A stretch of 64,000 bases of DNA from IDS-8 sp964607425 (GTDB lineage: Bacteria; Pseudomonadota; Gammaproteobacteria; Steroidobacterales; Woeseiaceae): assembly GCA_964607425.1 (NCBI GenBank), contig CAZSKQ010000001.1, positions 1 through 64,000 of the forward strand. The letters are read 5' to 3'. Positions 26,401 to 35,216 of this stretch are shown one piece after another. The position numbers and the translations under genes were made by a program. The notes beneath the pieces are model-generated. The model saw only the letters and a list, made by a program, of their open reading frames with translations. It was not told the origin of the DNA and did no database searches. The stretch's first letter is position 1. The number at the start of each line of letters is the position of its first letter.

Positions 26401-27951
26401 CAGGTCTCCGGCACCGATGCCGCGCTCGTGCAGCAGGTAGGCGAGCTGCGACGAGCGACGATCGAGCTCGGCGTACGTCAGCTGCCCCGCCGCATCCGCG
26501 ACGGCCGGTGCTTCCGGCGACGCCGCCGCATGACGTGCCAGCTCCTCGAGCCAGACATCGCTCGCGTGCTCGCGCGCGGTATCGTTCAGGCGCCGGTACG
26601 GCTCTAGCAGGTCGTGCGTCAGCACGATTTCGGACACGCTTTTCTGCGGATCCCGGGACGCCTCGAGGAGGATCGAACGCAGCGCGCCGAGCCAGGCCCG
26701 GATCGACGCCTCGTCGAACAGCCCGGAGTTGAACGTAGCTTCCACGACCAGTGATTCGGCCGTCGGCAGGACGTTCAGGAAGATCTCGAAATTCTCCGCG
26801 ACCCGCGGCACGGTCCGCACCACCGCGCTCGCTCCGCCCAGGGACATTGGCGGCAGCGGCTGATCAATGTTGAAAACCACGGGGATGAGCGGCACGCGTG
26901 ACCCGTCGCCGCTCAGTCCGAGCTCGCGCACCAGCGTTCCGAAGGTGAAGCCGGGATGCTCCTGCGCATCGAGCACGGCCGAACGGGCGCGCGCCACGAC
27001 GGCCGCAAACGGCTCGCCCGGCTCCACCTTGAGCCGGATCGGCAGCAGCTGCACGCCGTGCCCGACGAGGCTTTCCAGGTTGGCGGTGCTCTGCCGCGCT
27101 ACCGGCAGGCCGATCACGAGATCCTCGACCCCGCACAGCCGGTGCAGCAACAGCGCGAGCCCGCCCAGCGCGACGTTGACGACGCTCGCCCTGATCTTGC
27201 CGGCCGTGGTCCGGATGGCGGCCGTGAGCTCCGGGTCGAAGATGAAATCCGTCCGCTCTGCGCGGAAACCGCGCACCAGCGGACGCGGACGGTCCAGCGG
27301 CAACTCCAGCGGCGGCGGCAACTGCTGGAAGCGGTCCAGCCAGAAATCGATGTCGGCATTGGAGGCGGCTTCTGCTGCCTGCCGCTCGGCGAAATCCGCG
27401 AAGCTCACCGCGGGTTCGAGCGCACGCGGCGGCTCGGCCAGCATCGACGAGAGCTCCTCGAGCAGGACAGAAAACGACCAGCCGTCGCAGATCACGTGAT
27501 GGGCCAGCAGGATCAGCTCCGCACGTTCCGGGCCGCGCCGCACGAAGATGGCCCTGAACAACGGGCCATGGGTGAGATCCATGGGCGTGCTCACAAGCTC
27601 CGTCCACAGCTCGCGCAGCCGCGGCTCGCCGGCGTCCGCCTCGCCGCCGCCGATATCGACGATCTCGAGCGAGAAACGGTTCTCATCCGTGACGCAAAGT
27701 TCCTCGCCCGAGCGCGTGAATGTCATCCGTAACGCATCGTGCCGTTCGACGATGCCGCGCAGTGCCGATTCGATGGCAGCGGGCTCGAGCGCTCCCTCGA
27801 TCGTGAGCGACACCGCTTCATTGAACGCGGTGTTCGCCTCCGCGCTCATCATCGCGGACGCAATGACTTCACGCTGCGGCTCGGTGCTCGGTGCAACGCG
27901 CGCTATTTCACCGCCCCTGAACGGGTCGAAATCCTCCAGTCCTGCATTCAT
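23455..27951 (-). CDS. Nonribosomal peptide synthetase, C-A(Gly)-PCP-C
   Basis: A 1498-residue NRPS. Order: condensation domain (about 20-430; HHVICDG with His151-His152 and Asp156), adenylation domain (about 465-930; YTSGSTGKPKG, GPTETT, YRTGD, NGKIDRR), carrier domain (GGHSLLGL, Ser997 for phosphopantetheine), and a second condensation domain (about 1070-1480; PHQLVFDG, where the first His is Pro but catalytic His1187 and Asp1191 remain). Aligned by eye to GrsA, the specificity residues read DILQLGLIWK, the known glycine code. There is no thioesterase; the terminal C domain could pass the chain to an external acceptor. AAGGAC lies before the ATG. Starts 22 bp after the PKS stop and follows it in assembly order. 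Confidence 0.93.
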   Translation of the reverse strand: MNAGLEDFDPFRGGEIARVAPSTEPQREVIASAMMSAEANTAFNEAVSLTIEGALEPAAIESALRGIVERHDALRMTFTRSGEELCVTDENRFSLEIVDIGGGEADAGEPRLRELWTELVSTPMDLTHGPLFRAIFVRRGPERAELILLAHHVICDGWSFSVLLEELSSMLAEPPRALEPAVSFADFAERQAAEAASNADIDFWLDRFQQLPPPLELPLDRPRPLVRGFRAERTDFIFDPELTAAIRTTAGKIRASVVNVALGGLALLLHRLCGVEDLVIGLPVARQSTANLESLVGHGVQLLPIRLKVEPGEPFAAVVARARSAVLDAQEHPGFTFGTLVRELGLSGDGSRVPLIPVVFNIDQPLPPMSLGGASAVVRTVPRVAENFEIFLNVLPTAESLVVEATFNSGLFDEASIRAWLGALRSILLEASRDPQKSVSEIVLTHDLLEPYRRLNDTAREHASDVWLEELARHAAASPEAPAVADAAGQLTYAELDRRSSQLAYLLHERGIGAGDLVALHLERSAGLLVAIAGVHKSGAGYVPLDPGFPESRLEFMLRDSGAKLILTDSELPPALAACGVPPQALPLPADEHAPVELPRVRAEDIAYVIYTSGSTGKPKGVRVHHGAVANFLHAMAEQPGLSSADRLLAVTTLSFDISVLELLLPLLCGASVYVAAKDQAGDARQLEQLLETEDITIMQATPATWRLLLANGWRGSRRLKCLCGGEPLPLDLAQKLATRVASLWNLYGPTETTIWSTCRRIASDCERVTVGRPIDNTEVYVLAEDGALMPPAIPGELCIGGAGVAQGYLNRPELTADRFVQHPEFGRFYRTGDKARLLAGGDLEHLGRLDDQVKVRGFRIELGEIEAVLQEQPDVARAAVHVWQAKPGDLRIVACCVPEAGRSIAPIKLRKGLRSRLPEYMVPQYFLAVEAIPLTPNGKIDRRSLPVPVVSDSRIGQREAPATPVETAIAEIWTALVKPERPIGREDRFFEIGGHSLLGLEALRQMEERFGTRLHARILYQENLAGIARQCGDEARAIGEAAASRPAPLPENARRLLSDMQEFIHGNVSRLPNACRYHVPFSFRIAGALDVPLFEASLKHVFARHAVLRSVVAEDDEGACLSLIHADEACRLHYVDLRHESDGEAAALRAMVAATREALDVRQGPLVRLQLLQLAGGEHVFFFMPHQLVFDGWSFDLFLRELDRAYTHGGRPDDPPLALDFPDYAVWQRTRAGATPAAAFWETELRDPLPPLAWPGSAKDDAPARLQFRIPAEQIQRAEALCKQGGVKLQNLLLAVFVRVLGAAAGREELMIGLAASGRYLPETAAMIGPFYRNLPLRLRSSPERDLLSAAAAIEQRVDAAADHQDVPYWTLAELAGSAEALSALGRIAFSFQEARGRNLELGGIPLHQISVPRPGMEADLEFWMRNTPECLIASFDYRSGLAEQALIEALRDDFVQALDTLTAGGGAPVSYRSAGRLGSADRPRPAGGRDAALQPG

Positions 27952-27973
27952 TCGCTGTATGTCCTTCCAACGA

Positions 27974-30900
27974 TCACGACGCGCGTCGGTCGTCTACCTT
28001 GATGTACTTGCCCGGCCGTTCCGGGTCGGCCACGAACCAGGCCGGCTTGCCCGAGCGATCCTTGCCCAGCCGGGCACCCGCGACCGGGGGAGCGCCCGCC
28101 CCAGCCTTGCTCAGGCGTTCCACCGCGACCGCATCGCCGTGCAGGAGGCCCTGCAGGACGAGCTCGGAGACGGATGCGATGAATGCATTCCTGATCGCTT
28201 CGATGTCGGCGTCCGAGTGACTGGTCGTCAGGAAGCAGGGCCGAAACTCCCACGCGTGTATACCGCGCTGGCGCAGCAGGTAGAACAGCAATCCGCCATA
28301 CGGGTCATCCGGCGGCACCGAAATATAGAAGAACGACGAGAAATCCTCGATGGTGACTTTGGCATCGATCTCCTGCAGGAAGCGCCGGAGCTCCTCGACC
28401 ATGCTGTGCGTGCGAGCGGCAAGGTTCTCCTGCAGCGCAGGGCCCTCCTCCTTCATGCGGGTCAGCACCGCCTTGCATGCGGCCAGCGCCAGCGGGTGGC
28501 GGACGAATGTGCCGGCGAAAAAGGTCACACCGACCTCCGGGATCGAGTCGTCGCCATACTGCCACTGGCCGCCGTCCAACGCGTCGAGAAAGCGGGCTTT
28601 GCCGCCGACCAGCCCGACCGGATAGCCGCCGCCGACGACCTTGCCGTAGACCGCGATGTCGGCACGGATGCCGAAGTGCGCCTGCGCGCCGCCGGGGTGC
28701 ACGCGAAACCCGGTAACGACCTCGTCGAAGATAAACGCCGTCTCCGATTGCTCGGTGATCTTGCGCACCTCGCGGAGGAAGTCCGCCGGTTGCAACCCGG
28801 GATGCCGGCTTTGCACCGGCTCCACCATCACCGCGGCCAGTTCCGGCGCCAGCGATCGAATCCGCTCGAGCGTCTCGTCGCTGCCGTAAGGCAGCACGAT
28901 GATGTTCGAGGTCATGGCCCGCGGAATTCCCGGCGCGGCGGGCAGGCCGGCGCCTTCGCGGCCCGCCCGCACCACCACTTCATCGAAAATGCCGTGATAG
29001 GCGCCGTCGAAGATTACGACCTTGTCGCGGCCGGTCACGGTGCGCGCGAGCCTCAGCGCCGCCAGCACGGCCTCCGAACCCGTGTTGGCGAAAGCGACCC
29101 GCTCGTTGCCCGTGAGCTCGCAGAAAAGCTCCGCGACTTCGCCGGCGAGTGGCGATTGCGGCCCGGTCTCGATGCCCTCGGCGATCTGGCGCAGCACCGC
29201 CTCGGTCACGAAATCGGGCGAATAGCCGAAAAATATCGGGCCGAAGGCATTGGTAATGTCGATGTATTCCCGGCCGTCCAGGTCGTACAGTTTCGATCCG
29301 CGGGAGCGGTTCGTGACGATCGGGTAGACCATCTCTTTCAGGGTGGGATTGAAGCCGGATACCGTGCGCGGATCCGCGAGGTGACGGCGGTGCTTGCGCA
29401 CGAATTCCTTCGAAGCGGCCGTCGCGGCCGTGTAATCCCGGATCAGCTTGTCGATGTACGCCTGCTGGGCGCGCGTGAGCTGTTGCGCGGAGCCGGTCTT
29501 CTGGATGCGCGTGCCGGGCGTGCGCTTCGGCTTCGAGTCCCCGGTGTCCGGCGCCTCGGCCGCGGCTGCAGCCGACGCTACGGCTGCCACCGGCGGCGCG
29601 GCTGCGACGGATGCCGCTGCGGCAGGGGGCGCGGCCGCGGCAGCGGCGGCCGGATTTCCCGCGAGCAGCTGCAACTGGAACTGCATCAGCTCGAGCTGCC
29701 GCTCGATAAGGGCCTTTACGTCGTCGGGGGCCTTCGTGTCGGTAATGTTCGTCATCATCGTACTCGCCGGCGGTGGTGGTGGTGCGGCGGCGATCGCGGT
29801 CTCCGGTTCGCCGCCGGGTGCATCGTCTTGCACCTGCAAGGCCAGGTGCGCCGAAAGCTCCCCCAGCGTCGTGTACTCTTCCATCAGCTCGCGGAAGCTC
29901 ACCGCCACGCCGAACTCCTGCTTCAGCGCCGTGCTGACCTGTGTGAGCAGCAGCGAGTCGAAGCCGAGTTCCGGAAACCCGGCGTCCGGATCCGCGTCGT
30001 CCAGGTCGTATCCTGATGTGTCTTCGAACACCCGGGCAATGCGGGTCCTGAGGCTGTCCAGGCGTGCCGATTCGTTCATGGATTTCCGTTCCGTTTGCGT
30101 GTTTTCTGGTTTGGGAGACGTCTCCGGCAGCGGGGCGCCGGTGACAGTCGGGACGTTCGCGGCCACCTGGCGCGGTTCCGCCGGGTCGACCCAGTGACGG
30201 GTACGCGCGAACGCGTACGCCGGCAGCGGCGCTTTTCGCGGGCGGCGCTCGCCCCAGTGAGCGCTAAAATCGATGTCCGCGCCGTTGACCCAGCAGCGTG
30301 CGGCGGCTTCCCAGAGCTGGCGCAAAGCCGAGGGGCCGATCCCGGCTTCGGGACTCGCGGCGCACGCCACCGGCGGCTCGGAATGCCGGCACTGGCTCGC
30401 GAGGGTGGTCAGCGCCTTGCCGGGGCCGACTTCCACCAGCACGCAGGGGCCGCCTGCCGCGGCCGTCTCCACCGCCGCGGCAAACCGCACCGGCTCGCGC
30501 AGCTGGCGCGCCCAGTACGCGGGGTCGGTCGCGGCGGCGTCGCTCAGCAGCACGCCCGTCGCGGTCGATACGATCGGGATACGCGGGGCATTCAGCTCCA
30601 CGCGGGATAAAACCGCGGCCAGTTTCTCGACGGCCGGTTCCATCATCGCGGAGTGAAACGCATGCGACGTCCGCAACGGTTTGCAGCTCTTCCCGCGTTT
30701 CTCGAGCTCCTCCTGCAAACCGTTGATGGCGGCGGTGGGACCGGACAGCACGGTGAGCTCAGGGCCGTTGACCGCGGCGAGCTCGATCGGGCCGGTAACG
30801 AATTCCCGCGCCTCCTCCTCGGAGCAGAACAGCGTAAGCATGCTGCCTTCGGGCTGTGCCTGCATCGCCGCACCGCGAGCCGCAACGATGGCGAGCGCAT

Positions 30901-32824
30901 CTTCGAACGTGAACACACCCGCGATCGCGCCCGCGGTAAACTCGCCGATGCTGTGACCGAGCAGCAGCGCCGGCTCGACGCCGATGGATGCCAGCGCCTT
31001 TGCCAGGCTGAACTCGAACAAAAACAGCGCCGGCTGCGCAACGGCCGTGGCTTCGATACTTTTTTCGCTGGCCCCCGACGCGGTAAACAGCGCGCTTTCG
31101 AGATCGGGTCCGCCGTGATCGCGCAAGCACGCAAGGCCGCGATCGAACCACTCGCGAAACACAGGGGATTGCTCGCGCAGGCCCGCGCCCATATCGGGCC
31201 GCTGGGCTCCCTGCCCCGTGAACATGAACCCGATCCGGCGCCCGGGCATCGCCTTTCCGCGTACGGCGCGGCGCGCGTCATCCAGCGCCTCGCAGGCGTC
31301 GGCCAGCGAATGGGTGATCCAGGCGCTCCGGCACCGCATCCGCTCGCGTCCGAATTGCAGGGTGTGCAGCACGGAGGCGTGGGAAAGGGCCGGCGCCGCA
31401 TCCCCGAGCCAGTCGCGCAGGCCGCGCGTGGCCCGCGCCAGCGCGTCATCCTCCCTGGCAGAAAGGCACAGCATGCCGGTTCCATCCGCGTATTCGGCGG
31501 CGGCGACCCGCGGCGGTTCCTCGACGATCACGTGCGCGTTCGTACCGCCGACGCCAAAAGCGCTGACCCCGGCCCGCCGCGGTCCCCCCGGGCGCCACTC
31601 CAAAAGCTCGGAATTGACGTGAAACGGGCCGCTGTCGAGTTCCAGGCGCGGGTTGGGCTTGCGAAAGTGCAGCGTGGGGGGAATCTTGCCGTGGTAGACG
31701 GCAAGTACCGCCTTGATGAAGCCGGCGACTCCCGCCGCATGCACCAGGTGGCCGATATTGGATTTCACCGAGCCTAAGAGGCAGGTCTGCCGCGCCGCCG
31801 TATCCTCCACGCCGAAGGCCTGTTTGAGTGCCGCGACCTCGATGGGATCGCCGAGTGGTGTCGCCGTGCCGTGGGTCTCGACGAAGCCGATCGTGCTGGG
31901 GTCCACGTCGGCATGCTCCAGGGCGGAGCGGATGACCCCGGCCTGGCCCGCGACGCTCGGCGCCGTATAGCTGACCTTGTCCGAGCCGTCGTTGTTGACC
32001 GCGAACCCGCGGATCGCCGCGTACACGTGATCGCCCTCGGCGATCGCATCCTCGAGCCGGCGCAGCACCACCACGCCCGCGCCGTCGTTGAAGGTGGTGC
32101 CGCTGGCGTCGGCGTCGAACGGCCGGCAGTGACCGTCGGCCGACAGCATCCCGCCTTCCTGGTAGAGGTAGCCCGCGTGCACCGGCACCGAGAGCGATGC
32201 GCCGCCGGCCAGCGCGATGTCGCACTCATAGTTGAGCAGCGACTGGGCGGCCTGGGCAATGGCCACGAGAGAGGTCGAGCAGGCCGTGCCGACGGTTACG
32301 CTCGGCCCGCGCAAGTTGAGCTTGTAGGAGATACGGGTGGCCAGGAAATCGTACTCGTTGGCAAGCGCTGCATTGAATTCCCCGATCCTGGCCGTGATGT
32401 CGGGGCGGCTCGCGAGAATCTGTGCGCGGTAGCGATTCCAGTTCATGCCAACGAAGACACCGATCAGGCCATCGAAAGCCGACGGGCGGTGGCCTGCATG
32501 CTCCAGCGCGGACCAGGCGAGCTCCAGCAGGAGCCGCTGCTGCGGATCCATGACCGCCGCTTCCAGCGGCGTAATGCCGAAGAAGGCCGCGTCGAAGCGA
32601 TCGTAGTCGGCTATCACGCCCTTGGCGCGGATATAGTCGTCCCGGGCCGCCATGCTTTGCGGTACCAGCGGATCGAGCTCATTCGGCGCAAAGAACCGGA
32701 TCCCTTCCCGGCCGGCACAAAGGAGTTCCCAGAACTGCCCCACGTTGTCGGCGCCGGGAAAACGGGCACTCATCCCGACGACCGCCAGGCTGTTTGCAGG
32801 CAACGGCTGGTTTACCTCCTCCAT
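27974..32824 (-). CDS. Polyketide synthase, KS-AT-ACP-aminotransferase
   Basis: A type I PKS module of 1616 residues. KS: Cys182 in TACSTS, with HGTATPLGD and KSNIGH supplying the two His. AT: Ser625 in GHSIGE and the HAFHS motif near 722, pointing to malonyl-CoA. ACP: Ser957 in LGFDSLLL. An Ala/Pro-rich linker of about 60 residues follows, then a class III PLP aminotransferase (about 1150-1560) with Lys1395 in VYGKVVGGGYP. No ketoreductase, dehydratase or methyltransferase is present, so the beta-keto group should go directly to the aminotransferase, as in the iturin/mycosubtilin and microcystin synthases. The ATG at 32824 is used; the longer frame runs into the A-PCP gene upstream, which ends 5 bp earlier. 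Confidence 0.93.
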   Translation of the reverse strand: MEEVNQPLPANSLAVVGMSARFPGADNVGQFWELLCAGREGIRFFAPNELDPLVPQSMAARDDYIRAKGVIADYDRFDAAFFGITPLEAAVMDPQQRLLLELAWSALEHAGHRPSAFDGLIGVFVGMNWNRYRAQILASRPDITARIGEFNAALANEYDFLATRISYKLNLRGPSVTVGTACSTSLVAIAQAAQSLLNYECDIALAGGASLSVPVHAGYLYQEGGMLSADGHCRPFDADASGTTFNDGAGVVVLRRLEDAIAEGDHVYAAIRGFAVNNDGSDKVSYTAPSVAGQAGVIRSALEHADVDPSTIGFVETHGTATPLGDPIEVAALKQAFGVEDTAARQTCLLGSVKSNIGHLVHAAGVAGFIKAVLAVYHGKIPPTLHFRKPNPRLELDSGPFHVNSELLEWRPGGPRRAGVSAFGVGGTNAHVIVEEPPRVAAAEYADGTGMLCLSAREDDALARATRGLRDWLGDAAPALSHASVLHTLQFGRERMRCRSAWITHSLADACEALDDARRAVRGKAMPGRRIGFMFTGQGAQRPDMGAGLREQSPVFREWFDRGLACLRDHGGPDLESALFTASGASEKSIEATAVAQPALFLFEFSLAKALASIGVEPALLLGHSIGEFTAGAIAGVFTFEDALAIVAARGAAMQAQPEGSMLTLFCSEEEAREFVTGPIELAAVNGPELTVLSGPTAAINGLQEELEKRGKSCKPLRTSHAFHSAMMEPAVEKLAAVLSRVELNAPRIPIVSTATGVLLSDAAATDPAYWARQLREPVRFAAAVETAAAGGPCVLVEVGPGKALTTLASQCRHSEPPVACAASPEAGIGPSALRQLWEAAARCWVNGADIDFSAHWGERRPRKAPLPAYAFARTRHWVDPAEPRQVAANVPTVTGAPLPETSPKPENTQTERKSMNESARLDSLRTRIARVFEDTSGYDLDDADPDAGFPELGFDSLLLTQVSTALKQEFGVAVSFRELMEEYTTLGELSAHLALQVQDDAPGGEPETAIAAAPPPPPASTMMTNITDTKAPDDVKALIERQLELMQFQLQLLAGNPAAAAAAAPPAAAASVAAAPPVAAVASAAAAAEAPDTGDSKPKRTPGTRIQKTGSAQQLTRAQQAYIDKLIRDYTAATAASKEFVRKHRRHLADPRTVSGFNPTLKEMVYPIVTNRSRGSKLYDLDGREYIDITNAFGPIFFGYSPDFVTEAVLRQIAEGIETGPQSPLAGEVAELFCELTGNERVAFANTGSEAVLAALRLARTVTGRDKVVIFDGAYHGIFDEVVVRAGREGAGLPAAPGIPRAMTSNIIVLPYGSDETLERIRSLAPELAAVMVEPVQSRHPGLQPADFLREVRKITEQSETAFIFDEVVTGFRVHPGGAQAHFGIRADIAVYGKVVGGGYPVGLVGGKARFLDALDGGQWQYGDDSIPEVGVTFFAGTFVRHPLALAACKAVLTRMKEEGPALQENLAARTHSMVEELRRFLQEIDAKVTIEDFSSFFYISVPPDDPYGGLLFYLLRQRGIHAWEFRPCFLTTSHSDADIEAIRNAFIASVSELVLQGLLHGDAVAVERLSKAGAGAPPVAGARLGKDRSGKPAWFVADPERPGKYIKVDDRRAS

Positions 32825-32829
32825 GACGA

Positions 32830-34662
32830 CTACCGCGCTCGGCTGCGCGCCGCCTGCGCGGCGCGCCGCAGTGCCCCGCGGCCGGGACCCGCGGTCCGCG
32901 CCGCGGGCCCGGCAAGCGCGGCCTGCTGGGTGGCGATGGTCGCGTGCTCGAACACGAAAGTGGACGAGAGCGTCACCGGCGCTTGCTGCTGCAGCAGCTC
33001 GTGCAATTGCATGGCCTCCAGCGAGGTGCCCCCCGCATCGAAAAAGTTGGTATCGGGCGATTCGGGCAGGCGTCCCAGCACCGCCGACCACGCCTGGCGG
33101 ACCGCATCATAACCGGGCGCCTCGCCCTGCGGCCCGGCCGCCGCAAACGGATCCGGCAATGCGGACGCGTCGAGCTTGCCGTTCGCGTTGATCGGCCAGC
33201 TGTCGAGGCAGGCGAAATAGTGCGGAATCATGTACGCGGGCAGCCGCTTTGCGAGTTGCCGGCGCAGGTCGGCCACGGACAAGGTGGACGGCAGCAGGTA
33301 GGCCGCCAGGCGCTTCTGCCCGGCCGGGCCCTTCCGCACCAAAACACGGCATTCACGCACGCCGTCGAGCTGCTCGATGGCCGCGCGGATCTCGCCGGGT
33401 TCAATGCGGTGACCGTCGATCTTGACCTGGTCGTCGAAACGTCCGAGAAATTCGTATACGCCATCCTCACGCTGCCGGACCCGGTCGCCGGTCCGGTAGG
33501 CGCGCACGCGCCCGCCGGAACCGGCCGCTACGCTGACGAAGCGCTCGGCCGTCTGCTGCGGGTGATTGAGGTACCCCAGAGCAACGCCCGCGCCGAGAGC
33601 GAGCAGCTCGCCCTCCTCACCCGGCGTGACCGGCTCCAGGGCCTCGTCGACCACGAGCACCCCGGTGCCGGAAATCGGTTCGCCGATCGGCACGCTTGCG
33701 GCATCGGCAGGAAAGTTTCGCGGGATCGCGTAGCAGGTGGTGAACGTGGTGTTCTCGGTAGGGCCGTAGCCGTTGATCAGGCGCACTTCCGGAAGCGCGG
33801 CGAGCGCGCGCACGACGTGCGGGACCGACAGGGCCTCGCCGCCGGTGAGGAGATAGTCGAGACCGGAGAAAGTCCGCAGGTCCTGGTCCACGACGTTGTT
33901 GAACAGGGAGGCGGTCATCCACAGGCAATTCACCCCCGTCTCCGCGATGACCGCACGAAGACCCGCCGCCGTCGGCAGGCGATCGTCGGGATAGAGAACG
34001 AGGATGCCGCCGTTCAGGAGCGGCGCCCAGATCTCGAGGGTGGAGGCGTCGAAGCTCTGCGGTGCGAGGTGCAGGAAAACAGTGCCCGCGTTGAGTTCCA
34101 TGAAATTCGGCCCGAGCACCAGGCGTGCCACGGCCCCATGGGGAACGACGACCCCCTTGGGAACGCCGGTCGATCCCGAGGTGAACATGATGTAGGCCGG
34201 CGTCCCGGCGGCGAACACGGGCGACAAGGCCGCGGGCGGGGCGGTGGCGGGCAACTGGTCGAGGCGCAGGAGCGCGGCCAGGCCCTCGAATGCCTCCGCC
34301 GGCACGCCGGGCGACACGATGAGCGACAGGCCCGCGTCCCGGCAAAGCCGTGACAGGCGCTCGCGGGGGGAATCGGGGTCCAGGGGCACGTAGTGCGCGC
34401 CTAGCGACAGTACGCCAAGCATAGCGGCAACGGTGTCCGGATGACGCGCGGCGGCCAGGCCGACTGCCTGGCCGGCCTGCACGCCGGATGCCGCCAGCGC
34501 CTGGGCGATGGCACCGGCGCGCGCCGCGAGCTCGGCGTAGCTCCACTCGCGCCAGCCCGCCGCTTGCAAAAAACGCACGGCCGTCCGGTGTCCCGCGCTT
34601 TGCGCGATTACGCGAAAGCGCTCATGGATCAGCAATTGGTCGTTGCCCGGAAGAGCATCCAT
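32830..34662 (-). CDS. NRPS initiation module, A-PCP
   Basis: A 610-residue protein with an adenylation domain (about 10-500; FTSGSTGVPKG, GPTENTT, YRTGD, NANGKLD) and a carrier domain (GGTSLEAM, Ser547), but no condensation domain, so it should load the first building block. Read against GrsA by eye, the pocket residues are DALWLGGTFK. Asp at the first position indicates an amino acid, and eight of ten residues match the valine code DAFWIGGTFK, so a branched aliphatic amino acid is my best guess. The C-terminal 40 residues, rich in Ala and Arg, may dock onto the PKS encoded 5 bp downstream. First gene of the NRPS-PKS unit. Confidence 0.9.
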   Translation of the reverse strand: MDALPGNDQLLIHERFRVIAQSAGHRTAVRFLQAAGWREWSYAELAARAGAIAQALAASGVQAGQAVGLAAARHPDTVAAMLGVLSLGAHYVPLDPDSPRERLSRLCRDAGLSLIVSPGVPAEAFEGLAALLRLDQLPATAPPAALSPVFAAGTPAYIMFTSGSTGVPKGVVVPHGAVARLVLGPNFMELNAGTVFLHLAPQSFDASTLEIWAPLLNGGILVLYPDDRLPTAAGLRAVIAETGVNCLWMTASLFNNVVDQDLRTFSGLDYLLTGGEALSVPHVVRALAALPEVRLINGYGPTENTTFTTCYAIPRNFPADAASVPIGEPISGTGVLVVDEALEPVTPGEEGELLALGAGVALGYLNHPQQTAERFVSVAAGSGGRVRAYRTGDRVRQREDGVYEFLGRFDDQVKIDGHRIEPGEIRAAIEQLDGVRECRVLVRKGPAGQKRLAAYLLPSTLSVADLRRQLAKRLPAYMIPHYFACLDSWPINANGKLDASALPDPFAAAGPQGEAPGYDAVRQAWSAVLGRLPESPDTNFFDAGGTSLEAMQLHELLQQQAPVTLSSTFVFEHATIATQQAALAGPAARTAGPGRGALRRAAQAARSRAR

Positions 34663-35216
34663 AGCTCAAGAATTCCCTGCTGGTCTGGCGAGCGTGATCG
34701 CGCCGTCAGGGGGCGGCATTCTTATGCAGGCGCAAATTGACCCCCGCCGGCGTGACAATACCGGGAATGGTAGCGTCGCGGCGGGCCGAAGCGCATTGAT
34801 TGCCGTCACAGTCGCAAACGTGAAGCAGTCCCCGGCGAAACGCGCCGCCCGGCAGCCTTCCAGGAGCGGCCGGGAACGGTCCGCTCCGCCGTGGCAGGCG
34901 GGGCGCAGCGCCGTGGCTGCCTCCCGCTGCAGGCGCAGAGCGACAGCAGGCCCGCGAAACAGCCCGAAACCCAGGTACCGCAATCTCATCGACGCCGCCC
35001 TTGTTTTCTTGCTTCTACACGGAATAATGCGTCATCGCTGACGCCTGTATTCTACGCCATGCAGGACTTCACCGAGTATAGGGTAAGCTCCCGTCCGGCG
35101 CTCGCCTCCGCGGCAACTGCCGACCCACGGCGCGGCGGTGATACACTGCTGTTCGGCTACAGTGCACCGGTCAACACCGCCTGGCCGGGACACCCGGCCA
35201 TCGCTATACGTTTCGC
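34663..35216. other. Divergent intergenic region upstream of the NRPS-PKS unit
   Basis: A 554-bp region between the A-PCP gene (minus) and the heparinase-like gene (plus). It should hold the promoters of both units. The only clear structure is the palindrome at 35182-35200. A 107-codon minus-strand frame at 34666-34989 has no recognisable features and I do not call it a gene. No aptamer or good sigma-54 site was seen. Confidence 0.4.
35182..35200. promoter_or_regulatory. Palindrome upstream of the heparinase-like gene
   Basis: A perfect 8-bp inverted repeat TGGCCGGG-ACA-CCCGGCCA ends 16 bases before the ATG at 35217, where no Shine-Dalgarno sequence is visible. It could be an operator or an mRNA hairpin that gates translation. 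Confidence 0.4.

Noticed and set aside
27660..27700. GACGCAAAG-like string resembling the riboswitch core
   Set aside because: It lies inside the NRPS coding sequence and none of the other aptamer blocks are nearby.
34666..34989. Possible 107-residue minus-strand protein upstream of the A-PCP gene
   Set aside because: No domain, signal peptide or good ribosome-binding site; composition looks like chance translation of high-G+C DNA.
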